NCBI GenBank assembly: GCA_031292555.1
Contig: JARLGV010000062.1
Coordinates: forward strand, 1 to 64,000
Source: Fimbriimonas sp.
Lineage (GTDB): Bacteria; Armatimonadota; Fimbriimonadia; Fimbriimonadales; Fimbriimonadaceae
Reading direction: 5' to 3'
Length of the DNA: 64,000 bases
Position numbers and translations under genes: made by a program. Positions within the stretch are counted from its first letter, which is position 1, and each line of letters starts with the position of its first letter. A model generated the notes under the pieces. The model searched no databases, was not told the origin of the DNA, and saw only the letters and a program-made list of their open reading frames with translations. Of the stretch, positions 17,981-28,300 are shown piece after piece.

Positions 17981-18426
17981 CGCCGGGTCGTCTCGGCGAG
18001 GGTCTGCGCATCAACGCCGATGCCTCCAATGTTCGCCACCCACCTTTGTTGGCCCACGGATGATCGTCCCGGCGCACCTGCTGGCAAGTGGCTCTCACCT
18101 GCGAACGAGGGTTCGCATCAGTGGATGGCGGCTCTCTGCCGTAAGGAGGCTAGAATCCGGGGCCCGTTACCAAACAAGGCCCTGCGCCAGGACGATCGTC
18201 CGTCGCCCCACCTCAACCACTTTGCGACTCACGAGAGGGGCTCGTAACCGCGATAAGCTGCTGTGCCGGGAAGGGCATCCGTCGACTCGTGTACAAAAGC
18301 GCGACTCACGCAACCGGCTGCTGGGCCGGGACGATAGGCTCTTAGCTGTGGCGTTGCTCGCCAAACAGAAGCAGGCCACGGTGGGATTTGCTCCACCGTG
18401 GCCCGGATTGTCGATTATTCGCTTCC
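17981..18426 (+). other. 446-bp gene-free stretch with hairpins and a short imperfect repeat
   Basis: No coding region is supported. It holds a 7-bp hairpin TGCGAAC/GTTCGCA with loop GAGG (18100-18117), and two copies of a GCGACTCACG ... GCTGCTG-GCCGGGA pattern (18224-18271 and 18301-18331). The terminator-like hairpin of the giant gene lies at 18374-18403. No known riboswitch or small-RNA consensus was recognised. Confidence 0.5.
18374..18403 (-). terminator. Strong 11-bp hairpin downstream of the 2307-aa gene
   Basis: A perfect 11-bp inverted repeat GGCCACGGTGG / CCACCGTGGCC with an 8-nt loop, 24 bp beyond the stop of the minus-strand giant gene. No T-run follows on the minus strand, so it may stop transcription less efficiently or stabilise the 3' end. 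Confidence 0.6.
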
Positions 18427-21400
18427 TTACTGGGTGATCGTGGTCGGATTCCAGTTAGGGGCGATGGTCTCGAAGTAGATGTCGGAGACGCCGGTTCGTG
18501 AGCTGCCCCAGAAGAGCCAGATCAGCGGAGGACGTCTTTGACTGATAAACGAGAACGGATCGAGGAAGGCGCTTAGGTCGGATTCGTTCACCGCGTTGTC
18601 GATAAGGATCTGCTGTTCGAGTTCCTCACGGATCCACGTTACCGGCACTCCCTGGTAGGAGAGGTTGCCGGTCGAGCCGGTCGCCAAGACTGCAGTGTAT
18701 TTGATCGAGACCTGGTTGTCTTCATCTGCATCCGTGAAGTAGATGCGTCCGTTGGCCGGATCGATTTGATACGGCCCCTTAGCGCCCGTCACGGATACGA
18801 AGACCGGTGCTCCGTTCGCGGTCGTTGCGATGCTGGCTGGCAACTGAACGCCAAACCGCAGAGTGCTGATGTACGGACGCGGAGGTCGGCCTGCGCCGCC
18901 GGCCGCCTGATTGTAGGTGAACACGTACCGATCGTTCGGGATGCTCACCGAGAAGTCAGCTTGTTGTCCGTTGGCAAGTCGCCAGTATCCGACGTTCGTC
19001 GTTTGACGCGCGTCGAATAGACCGGTCGGCTTTGCGTAACCTTGGGTCGAACCGGCGCTGATTCGCAAGAACCGAGGAGTGTACGATGCGAACAAAACCG
19101 CTGCCCCGTTCGGCGCCGCATTCGGGAACCGGACGGTGCCGAGTCTCGGGTCGATGTACACCTTGCCGCCAAGTCGGCAGTCGAAGGTGATCGTGCCGGA
19201 AGTCTGATCGTAGACCGCCGTGCCCGGAATCAAGAGGTTTGTCGTGACTCCGTTGAGCGTCTGCGATAGCACGATCGAAGCGTTGCGATCCCAGTCGATG
19301 CCGAGAGCTCGGTAGGTGCCGGGCTGACCGGAAGCGATCAGGCGCTCGCCCGCAATCGGACTGAGATCCATGAATACGTTTCCATCTGAACCGGCACTGT
19401 TTGCCGGGACGCCCTGATCGTCTACGACGACCAACGCACCCGAGTCGACCTTCATCCGACCGTAGAAGATCTCCGGAATCGACCGACCCTGGAGCTGACC
19501 GGCGAAGGTCAGTTCGACCACGTCGTTTCCAGCGGCCAGCGTCTGAGTAGCCGTACCGGGGATGAATTCGCCGGCGCCGTTATAGACGCGTCCGACGGCA
19601 GACGGCGAAGCCACCCACTTGAACGCACTCCCGAACGGCAGCACGAGCGACGGACCGAAGCCGGCCGAACCGGATCCGGCGTTGCCGTAGGTCGTGTAGA
19701 AGATATTGGACTGACTACCGCCAGCGCCGGTGTAGAACACCATTGCTCCATTAAGCGTCTGCACGAGGCTGGGCTTGCCCTTCTCGATCTGAGGATCGGA
19801 GGTCATCGCGACCGGTGGCGCGATGCTAACCGAGCCGCCTCCGGACGGCGTCACCACCGACATGAACAACTGGGACTGGCCGATGCGTCCGTTCGGCGTC
19901 TGCTTCTGAGCATCGCCGGTGAACGCCATCAGCAGTCCGCCGAAGGTCCCGGTCGGGTTGAACGGATTCTTGACGCCGGAGGTCGGGAACGTCGGGTTGC
20001 CGAACTGAACGGTTCCCGCAACGACCGACTCGCCGGACAAGCTGCCAAAGAGTACGTCGGGAGCGACGTTCGGGTAGTTCCCGACCGCCTTGTTGAACCA
20101 TTGAGTATTCGTCGAGGGCTGGAAACTGTTCAGGTCGCTAAGCGATGACTGAGCATCGACTGTGTTGGAGATGCCTCCTGAGCCGAAGGTCGCACCGTTT
20201 CCGACCGTTCCGATGAACAGACTGAAGTTCCCAAGTTGGGTCGATGCCGTCGGCTGGGTAGGCGCCCAATTCGGGCGATCCGATGCGAACGCCACGAGAA
20301 GCGAGCCGTAGGAATCGCGGACCATCGTCGGCTGCTTGTTGCTGTAAGCGAACGGCGCAGTGCCGTTCGGCAGCGCAAGGCTGTCGAGCATCGGCGCGGC
20401 GTAGTTCGTGAATGAACTGGTGAGCTGCGTTTCGCGAACCTTGAAGTTCACGGTCAGCGTCGGGTCGCTTGCCGGTTCCGGTCCGGTTCCGTATCCGTTG
20501 TTGAACAGTTGCCAGATCTCGTTACCGGGCTGGAACTCCTGCTCAAAGACTTCGACGGTGTTCGAATACGGTCCGACCGGCATTCCCAGCGGAACCGACA
20601 CACCGATGTGCGGAGGGCCGGGGGGAAATACAAGCGAGCCGCCGGAAACCAACGTGTTCAGTACGTCAGGGAAGCCGGCGCCGAGAGTCGGCGAAGTTCC
20701 GTTCGTTCCCAGGTTCGCGTTCGCTAACCTGACCGGATTCACGCTGAGCTGCGAGGGGGCCACACTGGTTATCCTTGCTTTCTGTAGTGCCACCGGATAG
20801 GGGGTAGCAGAACTCGTCCCGGATGGGGCGAACGTCGTATCGATGTCGCTCCATAGGTCCACCGATCCGTCAAGGAATCCAAGAGAATCGTTCAGCGGCG
20901 AGAAGAAGCCCCACGGGTTATAGCCGTTGAGGTTTGCGCCCTTCGCGACCCGGAGATTGAGAAGGTTGACGTTGCCGCGGTTTTCCACAACAAACGGCTG
21001 GAACATTCCCTTGTCCGGTCCACCCCAGGGCGAGAACGGAGAGTTCGTGGTTCCCGGTCGAAGCGGGCTGTAACCGGCGCCTGCCGGCAACGTACCCAAA
21101 TCGATCGTCGGAGTGGTGATGGCGATCTTCTCATCCACATCCACCGACGTGCTGAGGTTGAAGCCGCGATACGTTTCGCCCGGAGATCCGTCGAGCACGC
21201 CGTTGCCGTTGCTGTCAACAAACACTTCGACGCGCCCCAGGTAGCCCTGATTGAGGAAGGAACCGGCCGAGTTTGAAACGAGTGCCCCTGCCGTGGAAAC
21301 CTGGGCGTTCGTGTTGGGCGGCTGGAACCTCGGAACGTTTATCGTCATCGCGAACTGCGTTCCTACGAGCTTGCGCCACGAAGGATCGTCGCCCAATTCC

Positions 21401-24400
21401 ATCTGCCGCAACTTACCGGTGTTCGGATCCAAGACCATCGGCGGCAGCAACGAGACTGAATTGAATCGGGGATTCTCGGCAGTGCCGTTCGGGTCCTTGG
21501 TGACTTGCACCTGTTCGCTCTGGAGGTCCGGATAGTCGAAGCTATCGTTAGGATAGTTGTCCGGATAGTCTTCGAAGTTGGCGTAGTACGGCAGCGGCAG
21601 CTTCTTGTAGATCGCCAGATCGCCGCCCTGCCACCCAAGGTTATTGAGTGTTAGACGCACGTTGTCGAGTCCGGTGTCGTCCGGACGCTGCAGACCCATC
21701 ATGCTGCGGTCGATCACCCAGATCGGCACCGTCTGGGACGAGCCGTGCTGCGCGACGTTCGTCGCGGCGCCAAGCAGGTTCTCCAGCTTGGTCGTGCCCG
21801 GCAGTTTGGGACTGCCGTTGACGAGGTTCTCCGCATTGGACGGAGAGACGGATAGCCCCATCGATACCAGGTCTGTAAAGTTGCCATTGGTATCCGGGCC
21901 GTTCATCGAGATCGCGATCGGATTCGCCATCAGGAACGGGTTGTTGGCTAGCTTGGGATTGAGCGCGATGTTCTGCTGCACATTATTGGTGTTTAAAGCA
22001 GACGACGAGATCGAGATCGAGATATTGCCCGGCCCTGGCGGCAAGGATTGGTTCAAGCCGCTGGCGAAGGTGTACGACAGAACCGCATAGCCATTGTCCC
22101 TTTCGATACCGTTCGGATAGTTCGGATCTGCTTGATCGTCCGGAGCGTTTGGTGGCTCTGTGAACAGCCGAGCTTCTGCGGTTATCGTTCGGATCGTCTT
22201 ACCTTGCGCGCTAAACGTGATATTCACGACGGGAGGCGCCACGGTTGAAGCACCGTTCGTGGTGAGATACGGGAAGTTGTAGACCAGGATGTAGGCCGTT
22301 TCGCCCCATTCGAACGCCAGCGGCGTTCGGCTGAACGAGTAGGCCGCGCTGATGGCCGAATAGTAGTCCAGGTTCGAACCGGTCGGCTGGCGCAGCAAGT
22401 TGTAGCCCTTCTGGTTTACCAGCTTGATCTGGGCATGCCGGAAGATCGCTCCCGCTGGGTTGTTCTCCGTGATCGTCTGGCCACCGGGAGGGTTACCCTG
22501 GGTGATATAGCCGCTGCCGTCATTGAACGCATAAAAGAAGCCGTTCTGGTCTGCGCCGTACATCCAGTTATTCGACACCGCCATCGTACTCTTAACGGTT
22601 TCGGACGGCGTCACGAACTCCCAGGCTCGTCGGCTGCCGTTGAACGGTGTGCCGATTCCGTACTGGTTCGCCATTACCGGGTCGGCGAAGAGAGAGTCGA
22701 ATCTGCCATCCAACGTCGGGATGAGGATTGTTGGGAACGGATTCGGAATGCCGTTGTTATCGTAGACGGTCTGCCATGTATAGCTGACCGAGCCGATAGC
22801 GCCAACATTCAATTCGTTCGTTTCGAACTGCACGGCGCCATTCAGCGCATCGAGTGCATAGACGTAGTTGTTCTGGTTGACTGCATAAACCAGCCCGTCG
22901 GTAGCAAGAACACCGCCGGCGGTAGCGTTCGTATCGCGTACGACAGCCGGTCCCGAGGAATAATTCAGCGGGGTGTAAGACGTGCTGTCACCACTGAAGG
23001 ACCAGATTGCCGGTGCCGTTCCGTTACTGTAATTCGAGGCGTTTAGGCAATAGAAGACGCCGCCCGTCTCGTTAGTCGTGTTTACGCATGTGCCGAAGTA
23101 CAGGTAAAAGGGCCCAGATGTCGACCCGGTCGTGGATGTGTTGTAGAAGGCAGGCGTTGTGATGATCGGTCCAAGTGTGGGTTGAGTCGTCTTCGGGAAG
23201 GCCCATAGCACGTTTGTGGATTTGTCAGACTTGCCCACCGCATCCAACGCATACATGCGGCCCTGAAGGGTCGGAGCGTAGATCGTCGGGACGGAGACTC
23301 CGCCGACCATCGGCGCGCCGTAAGCCAGCGAACCTTGGAAGGCCCCGAGCTTACTGTTGGCAATTGCGCTTGCGCTCGGTGCTGTAGACGGATAGGTCCA
23401 GATTCGGTTAGTCGTACCGATCGCACTCTTCTGGGCGTTGTTCACCGCGTCGCCAAAGTCGCCATTGCCGGCCATATCGATGCAGTAGACGCGTCCGTTC
23501 GAAGTTGCGATGTACAAGTAGTAGGCGTTTGTGGAAACGGAAGGCATCGGTTCGACGAGAGCTGAACTGAGGCCGAATCCGCTTGGCATCTCGGCGCCGA
23601 GGTCCTTCCCCGCAACCTGGTTGGGGTCAGTGCCGTTCGTGCCAAGAGTGCTTGGATAGCTCCAATACTCGGTCGTGGTTCCGTCGCCGTTTCCGGTCGC
23701 GTCGAGGCAGTGGATATAGCCTGCCTCGTCAGAGACGACGACGACCTGCGTCATCTTGTACGTCGACTTGTCCGTCTGAAGGATCGGCACGGTCGCGATC
23801 ACTGGAGTCGACGAGAACGACTGGGTCTGACCTTCTCCGACGAATCGGATCGCGTTCGCATAGACGGTCGAGTTCTGGTCGCCTGGGATGTTGTTCGAAC
23901 CGTTGGTGACGCGCACCTTAAGGATCGCGGTCGTCGGGATGTGGTTGAACCGGCGAGTGCCGATTTGAACCCATCCACCACCGACTGCCTGGTTGACGTA
24001 CCAGTTGGTGATGGACGACCCTTCAATAACCTGATACAACACGCTCTGCCCGTAGGTCTGGCCGTTGTTGTTCCCAGGAAGATAAGCATAAATCTGGTAA
24101 GTGCCCTGCCCCAACGACGCACCCGAGTAGGTAACGCTGTCGGTAGCCACGCCTCCCACCGGAATTGTGGCCTCGGACACGTATGCCCCTGAATAACGAG
24201 TGGCGGTGAGGTTGTTCGTAAACCCACCGGTAACCGCAGCAGTCGTGTTGTCGGTCGTATAGGGCAGGTTGCCCGACTGCGGAGGCGTGTAATTCCAATT
24301 CGGCGTACCAAGCGCGTAGTTGTACGACGTCACATTGCCGGTCACGACCGTTGACAGAGACGTGCTTGTGCCACCTGAAGAAAGCTGGTTTCCGGCCGCG

Positions 24401-25350
24401 ATCGTATAGGCGGTCGCGGCGGTGCCGGGCGTTAGTTGGGCGGAAACCGGGCTGGCATCGTAGTATCCGGTCAAAGGAACGGCCATTGCGGCGTCAGCAT
24501 AGACCACGATGTTGTTCGCCACGTTCGTCGCGTTCGGGCTAGGCAGCGTTGTAGATACCGTGCCGTCGCTCTTTAGCGGGTCCGTGTTAAAAAGAGTAAT
24601 CGTGATGTTGTTGACCCCGTCAAAGGGGAACACCATATTCGTGGGATTCCCGCCGTTACCGAGTCGGACCCATCCGCCGCCGGTCAAATACGTGTCGACT
24701 ACGTCGGTGTACGTGCGGCCGCCAGCGCTAATCTGATAGACGTAATACCTTTGAGGGAACCCTTCGACGTTGCTAAAGACTTGCGGCCCGTTGGGAAGCC
24801 AGACGTAAAGTCCGTAGTTGCCCGGTGTGGTCGTAGGCGTCGTAAATGTCCAGATCGCCTTCGTCAGACCGGCTCCGCCTTGGGTGGGATCGGACTGCGA
24901 TGTGGAGGGAATTACGTTGGTAAAGATGTAGGAGGGCACCGCGTAGTTTCCGGCGCCATTCAGAACGAGGTACGGATTGGCCGCGTCCTGGTCGTTTGTA
25001 TTGCCGTCCGAACTAGGAGAAACCACCCAGGCGCTCGTAGTTTGGAAGAGGCCGCTCGTATTAGCGCCCAGCCCGTACGTGTTGTCTACGATCAAATTGG
25101 TCGTTAACTGGTTCGTAACGTCGCCGGGTGACCACCAGCGCAGGTTCGACTGGCCTGGGCCCGACCCATGGGGATCGCCGTTATGGCCTTGGCGGGAGCT
25201 GCCACCCTTGAACGTGTGCCAGTTCTCCGCGTACACGCTTAGCTGCGCCGATGCACATGCGCTAAACAGCAGCGATGACACGATCGCCAGGGGAATGAGC
25301 CATTTGCTCTTTCTGGTTTCCATTAATCTCACCAAAGTGTTCATCTTCAT
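18427..25350 (-). CDS. Giant exported PQQ-type beta-propeller protein (2307 aa), last gene of the pilus tip-like operon
   Basis: Signal peptide-like segment at 16-35 (SSLLFSACASAQ). Two golvesin-like lectin/CBD-type domains at about 105-290 and 355-505 (NYGLYVWLPNG, TYQIYAYLPGN, each followed by GGGWV). Seven PQQ-like propeller repeats at about 515-950 (for example GRVYCIDMAGNG, GRMYALDAVGK, NYVYALDALNG). A calcium-loop-like DSNGNGVLDG at about 1379-1388. Four or five BNR-like units at about 1674-1968 and 2275-2296. ATG 25350 overlaps the preceding stop; ATG 25323 (METRK...) is an equally good start. Position after PilV/W/X-like genes suggests a surface or pilus-tip adhesin comparable to PilY1, but this is inference. 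Confidence 0.75.
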   Translation of the reverse strand: MKMNTLVRLMETRKSKWLIPLAIVSSLLFSACASAQLSVYAENWHTFKGGSSRQGHNGDPHGSGPGQSNLRWWSPGDVTNQLTTNLIVDNTYGLGANTSGLFQTTSAWVVSPSSDGNTNDQDAANPYLVLNGAGNYAVPSYIFTNVIPSTSQSDPTQGGAGLTKAIWTFTTPTTTPGNYGLYVWLPNGPQVFSNVEGFPQRYYVYQISAGGRTYTDVVDTYLTGGGWVRLGNGGNPTNMVFPFDGVNNITITLFNTDPLKSDGTVSTTLPSPNATNVANNIVVYADAAMAVPLTGYYDASPVSAQLTPGTAATAYTIAAGNQLSSGGTSTSLSTVVTGNVTSYNYALGTPNWNYTPPQSGNLPYTTDNTTAAVTGGFTNNLTATRYSGAYVSEATIPVGGVATDSVTYSGASLGQGTYQIYAYLPGNNNGQTYGQSVLYQVIEGSSITNWYVNQAVGGGWVQIGTRRFNHIPTTAILKVRVTNGSNNIPGDQNSTVYANAIRFVGEGQTQSFSSTPVIATVPILQTDKSTYKMTQVVVVSDEAGYIHCLDATGNGDGTTTEYWSYPSTLGTNGTDPNQVAGKDLGAEMPSGFGLSSALVEPMPSVSTNAYYLYIATSNGRVYCIDMAGNGDFGDAVNNAQKSAIGTTNRIWTYPSTAPSASAIANSKLGAFQGSLAYGAPMVGGVSVPTIYAPTLQGRMYALDAVGKSDKSTNVLWAFPKTTQPTLGPIITTPAFYNTSTTGSTSGPFYLYFGTCVNTTNETGGVFYCLNASNYSNGTAPAIWSFSGDSTSYTPLNYSSGPAVVRDTNATAGGVLATDGLVYAVNQNNYVYALDALNGAVQFETNELNVGAIGSVSYTWQTVYDNNGIPNPFPTILIPTLDGRFDSLFADPVMANQYGIGTPFNGSRRAWEFVTPSETVKSTMAVSNNWMYGADQNGFFYAFNDGSGYITQGNPPGGQTITENNPAGAIFRHAQIKLVNQKGYNLLRQPTGSNLDYYSAISAAYSFSRTPLAFEWGETAYILVYNFPYLTTNGASTVAPPVVNITFSAQGKTIRTITAEARLFTEPPNAPDDQADPNYPNGIERDNGYAVLSYTFASGLNQSLPPGPGNISISISSSALNTNNVQQNIALNPKLANNPFLMANPIAISMNGPDTNGNFTDLVSMGLSVSPSNAENLVNGSPKLPGTTKLENLLGAATNVAQHGSSQTVPIWVIDRSMMGLQRPDDTGLDNVRLTLNNLGWQGGDLAIYKKLPLPYYANFEDYPDNYPNDSFDYPDLQSEQVQVTKDPNGTAENPRFNSVSLLPPMVLDPNTGKLRQMELGDDPSWRKLVGTQFAMTINVPRFQPPNTNAQVSTAGALVSNSAGSFLNQGYLGRVEVFVDSNGNGVLDGSPGETYRGFNLSTSVDVDEKIAITTPTIDLGTLPAGAGYSPLRPGTTNSPFSPWGGPDKGMFQPFVVENRGNVNLLNLRVAKGANLNGYNPWGFFSPLNDSLGFLDGSVDLWSDIDTTFAPSGTSSATPYPVALQKARITSVAPSQLSVNPVRLANANLGTNGTSPTLGAGFPDVLNTLVSGGSLVFPPGPPHIGVSVPLGMPVGPYSNTVEVFEQEFQPGNEIWQLFNNGYGTGPEPASDPTLTVNFKVRETQLTSSFTNYAAPMLDSLALPNGTAPFAYSNKQPTMVRDSYGSLLVAFASDRPNWAPTQPTASTQLGNFSLFIGTVGNGATFGSGGISNTVDAQSSLSDLNSFQPSTNTQWFNKAVGNYPNVAPDVLFGSLSGESVVAGTVQFGNPTFPTSGVKNPFNPTGTFGGLLMAFTGDAQKQTPNGRIGQSQLFMSVVTPSGGGSVSIAPPVAMTSDPQIEKGKPSLVQTLNGAMVFYTGAGGSQSNIFYTTYGNAGSGSAGFGPSLVLPFGSAFKWVASPSAVGRVYNGAGEFIPGTATQTLAAGNDVVELTFAGQLQGRSIPEIFYGRMKVDSGALVVVDDQGVPANSAGSDGNVFMDLSPIAGERLIASGQPGTYRALGIDWDRNASIVLSQTLNGVTTNLLIPGTAVYDQTSGTITFDCRLGGKVYIDPRLGTVRFPNAAPNGAAVLFASYTPRFLRISAGSTQGYAKPTGLFDARQTTNVGYWRLANGQQADFSVSIPNDRYVFTYNQAAGGAGRPPRPYISTLRFGVQLPASIATTANGAPVFVSVTGAKGPYQIDPANGRIYFTDADEDNQVSIKYTAVLATGSTGNLSYQGVPVTWIREELEQQILIDNAVNESDLSAFLDPFSFISQRRPPLIWLFWGSSRTGVSDIYFETIAPNWNPTTITQ

Positions 25351-28300
25351 CGCCGATCCGCAAAGACGGGCATCAGGATTCCGCGTGTGCCAGTTGGCAG
25401 CGTTCCATTCAGGTCAAGCGTGATGCTTGCCGTGCCAAACCCCAGGTTCATGGCTGACGAGCCGGCATTGGGCGTGCCGTTCACCTGCATCACTTCGCCG
25501 GGGAACGCTCCCCCACCCAAGGTGTAGCCGTTGTAGCCGTTGACGATCAAGATCTCGCCTGAATCCAAACGGCGCGCATACACTGCCTTCAGGCTGACCG
25601 CGTTCGTTCCCGAAGCCACCGTTATTCCGCCAAGGCTGGTTTGCTTGATTCCAACATAAGCCTCGTTCGGCATATACCAATTGAGCACGAGCGCCGTCGG
25701 ATTGACCGCGTTGTAGAACCCTTCATAGATGCCGGTGCTGTCCGAAATCATGATCGCAATCTCGGGCACGGCAGATCCACCCGATCCTACTTGGACGACT
25801 TTCGCCGTCACTGAGTTCAGCTTTGCAAATCTATGGAGACCGCCCGCCCGGCGAGCATAAGTTGTGCTTCCGTCGACTGCCGCAAGCGTGTCGAAGGCTC
25901 CCGTCTTCTGATCCCAGAATGGAATCCCAAGAGTCGACGGAAGCGTGACCGAGTTGATCGCCTGAACCCCGCTCGGCGTCGTCGGATCGAAGATCACGAT
26001 CGAGCCGTTTCCGTCGTTCGCGTCCAGAACGCTGTTAGGCCCTGCCGGAGACAAGCCGGTGCCTGCCGCCGTCGCGAGCGTACCGTTGATGCCGGTCACG
26101 TAAACGAAGTGGTAGCCAACCGACGAGGAGTCGGGAACTCGTACCCGGTTAAGGCTGGTGTAGGCGTAGTTCTTTCCGGAGAAAGTTGCCGGCGTGTGCC
26201 ACAGGAGGACGCCAGTCTGCGGGAAGGCGATTCCATTGGAGCCCGTGATCGTCACCGGTCCTCCGACCGCTTGAGTAGCCGGATTGTAGTAAAAGCGATC
26301 GATCACTTCGACCAGCCTCCGATTGCCGGTATCGGCGATCAGGTAGTGCTGCCACATCTCGACGCTATTGCCGTTCTCGCCGTCGCCCAGCGTCACCAGG
26401 GTTCCGGCGGCGCCCGACATGTTCACATAGCTGGTGTAGTACACCGCGTCGCTCGGCCCGCTCAGCGTGAGCGGCTCACCGGCGACGAAGCCCTGAGGAA
26501 TGACGTTCGGATCAAGCTGGAAGCTGGCGATGGATCGAGCTTCGATACCGTCGGTGTTCAGGCTGGCCACCCGATTCGCGCCTGCATCGACGACCAACAG
26601 GTGGTTGTCGTTGAGCGCATAGGCTCGGACTGGCCGCACCATCGGTTGCATAGCGGCACCGGATCCTACGTTCGTAGGCCCCTGGCTGACCGAGGAATCG
26701 GTAGTCCAGATCGGATTGCCGCTCGGATCGAGTTCGATGACCCGTCCTTCGTCGCATACGATGAAGTTTGCCTTCGAGAAGGTGTAGAGGCCCTGATCGC
26801 CCCACGCGGCAAGAGCGTTATCGCCGCCGATGACTCCGTAGGCAGTGCCCGAAGGAGCGACGCCGGCGCCGCCGAGCACGGTCTGGTTCAACCGAATCTG
26901 GTAGTCGCTGAAGCTCCTTACCGAACTCAATTGGGGCCAGAGCACGTTCGCGTCTCCAGTAGCGCTAGAACCGGTCGGGTTGTCGATCGTCCAAAGCTGG
27001 TTAAGCCAGGGCTTATTAGGATCGGGATGCAAGCTGCCCGCGCCGATCTGCGCGTTGAGCGCATAGAGCACGCCCGTCGTCGTGAATGACGAACTCCCAT
27101 TGAGAATCGCCGGAAGGTAGCTGGCGCCCGACACGAAAACCGAGTTGCCGGTAATGAGCGGTCCGCCGCCGCCAGGCGTCGTACCGTCGATGACGTAGTA
27201 CCACTGCACCGGATTCCAGACCGATCCGCCGATCGCATCGGGCTGGACCAGATAATCGGGTTTGCCCGGCTTGCGAATGATGATCGGTTGGCTCAGGCTC
27301 AAGCAGTTCTGAACCTGTCCGCGCTGAACGCTGGAAAGGTTGGGGAACGAGAGCACCTGAGTCGTCGAATCGTACGTGTAGCTGCCGGAGGGAATGACGG
27401 TCTGAATCTCGGGCGTGGCCGCGATCGTGCTTCGGGCGATGTCGGGCTGAAGCACCTCGGTGCCATCCGGCCAATCGCCAACCAGCAACTGAGCAGCCTG
27501 GGGTTCGGCGTTGAGCGCCATCACGACCGTCACCGGAATGCCTTTCTTTGACGCCGAGACAGTGACCATCACCTGGCCATTTCGAATCGCCGGTCCTCCA
27601 CTGAACGTGAAGTTGCTCATCGTTTGATTTAGCAACGATGCGATCGCCGGGGAAGCGTTATTCGATAGCCACGTGATCAGTCCGTCGTTGTCGTTCAGAA
27701 CGGGCCCAAGCGTCGCGCTGTTCGACTGGTTGAGTGTGACCGTGTGCTTGCTATACAGTTCGTATCGCGATACGCAGTTGAAGAGCCCACGGCCCTGTTC
27801 CCGGAATCCGAAGAGGCCGCCGCCGCTGCCATCGGCCGCCACCACATAAGCGGTTCCGCGCGGCGACAAGGCGACCGGACCGATGACCCGCCGAGGTGAA
27901 GTGCTGCCACTGGACGCTTGGTCCGGCAACATCACCATGCCGCGCTCGACCGAAGACAAGACGCCCGGAATGTTGCTGCCCCAGTCGATCGTGTAGTCGA
28001 TACGAACGCCGCTGACCGTCGAAGGAAGTTGATTGACCGTCGGCTGGAACGGGAAGCTCAGGATTCCGCCTCCAAGGTCCTGGACGTCGCCCTTGAAGAT
28101 CGCCGCCATCTGGGTGGCGCTAAACGGATTGCCGCTGTTGTCGATCAGGGTCAACTTGACGCCCAATGATCCGCTGCCCGTATAGATTGGAAGTCCGCCC
28201 TGCTGGCTGGCGCGAGTCGTAACCTGAAGCGCCGTCGCCGTGTTGGAGCCCTGCGGATCGTAGCTGATCGGACGCTCGCCCTTCACGCCAAGCCAGAGGC

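Noticed and set aside
18091-18145. Possible riboswitch or 6S-like RNA from the hairpin TGCGAAC/GTTCGCA
   Set aside because: A single good hairpin; no match to any riboswitch consensus I could recall.
17883-18437. 184-codon plus-strand open frame after the DUF4173 gene
   Set aside because: Overlaps the DUF4173 3' end and the terminator hairpin; composition is not protein-like.
25833-27089. 418-codon plus-strand open frame inside the 1589-aa gene
   Set aside because: Arg/Val-rich antisense shadow; the minus frame has signal peptide, operon context and repeats.
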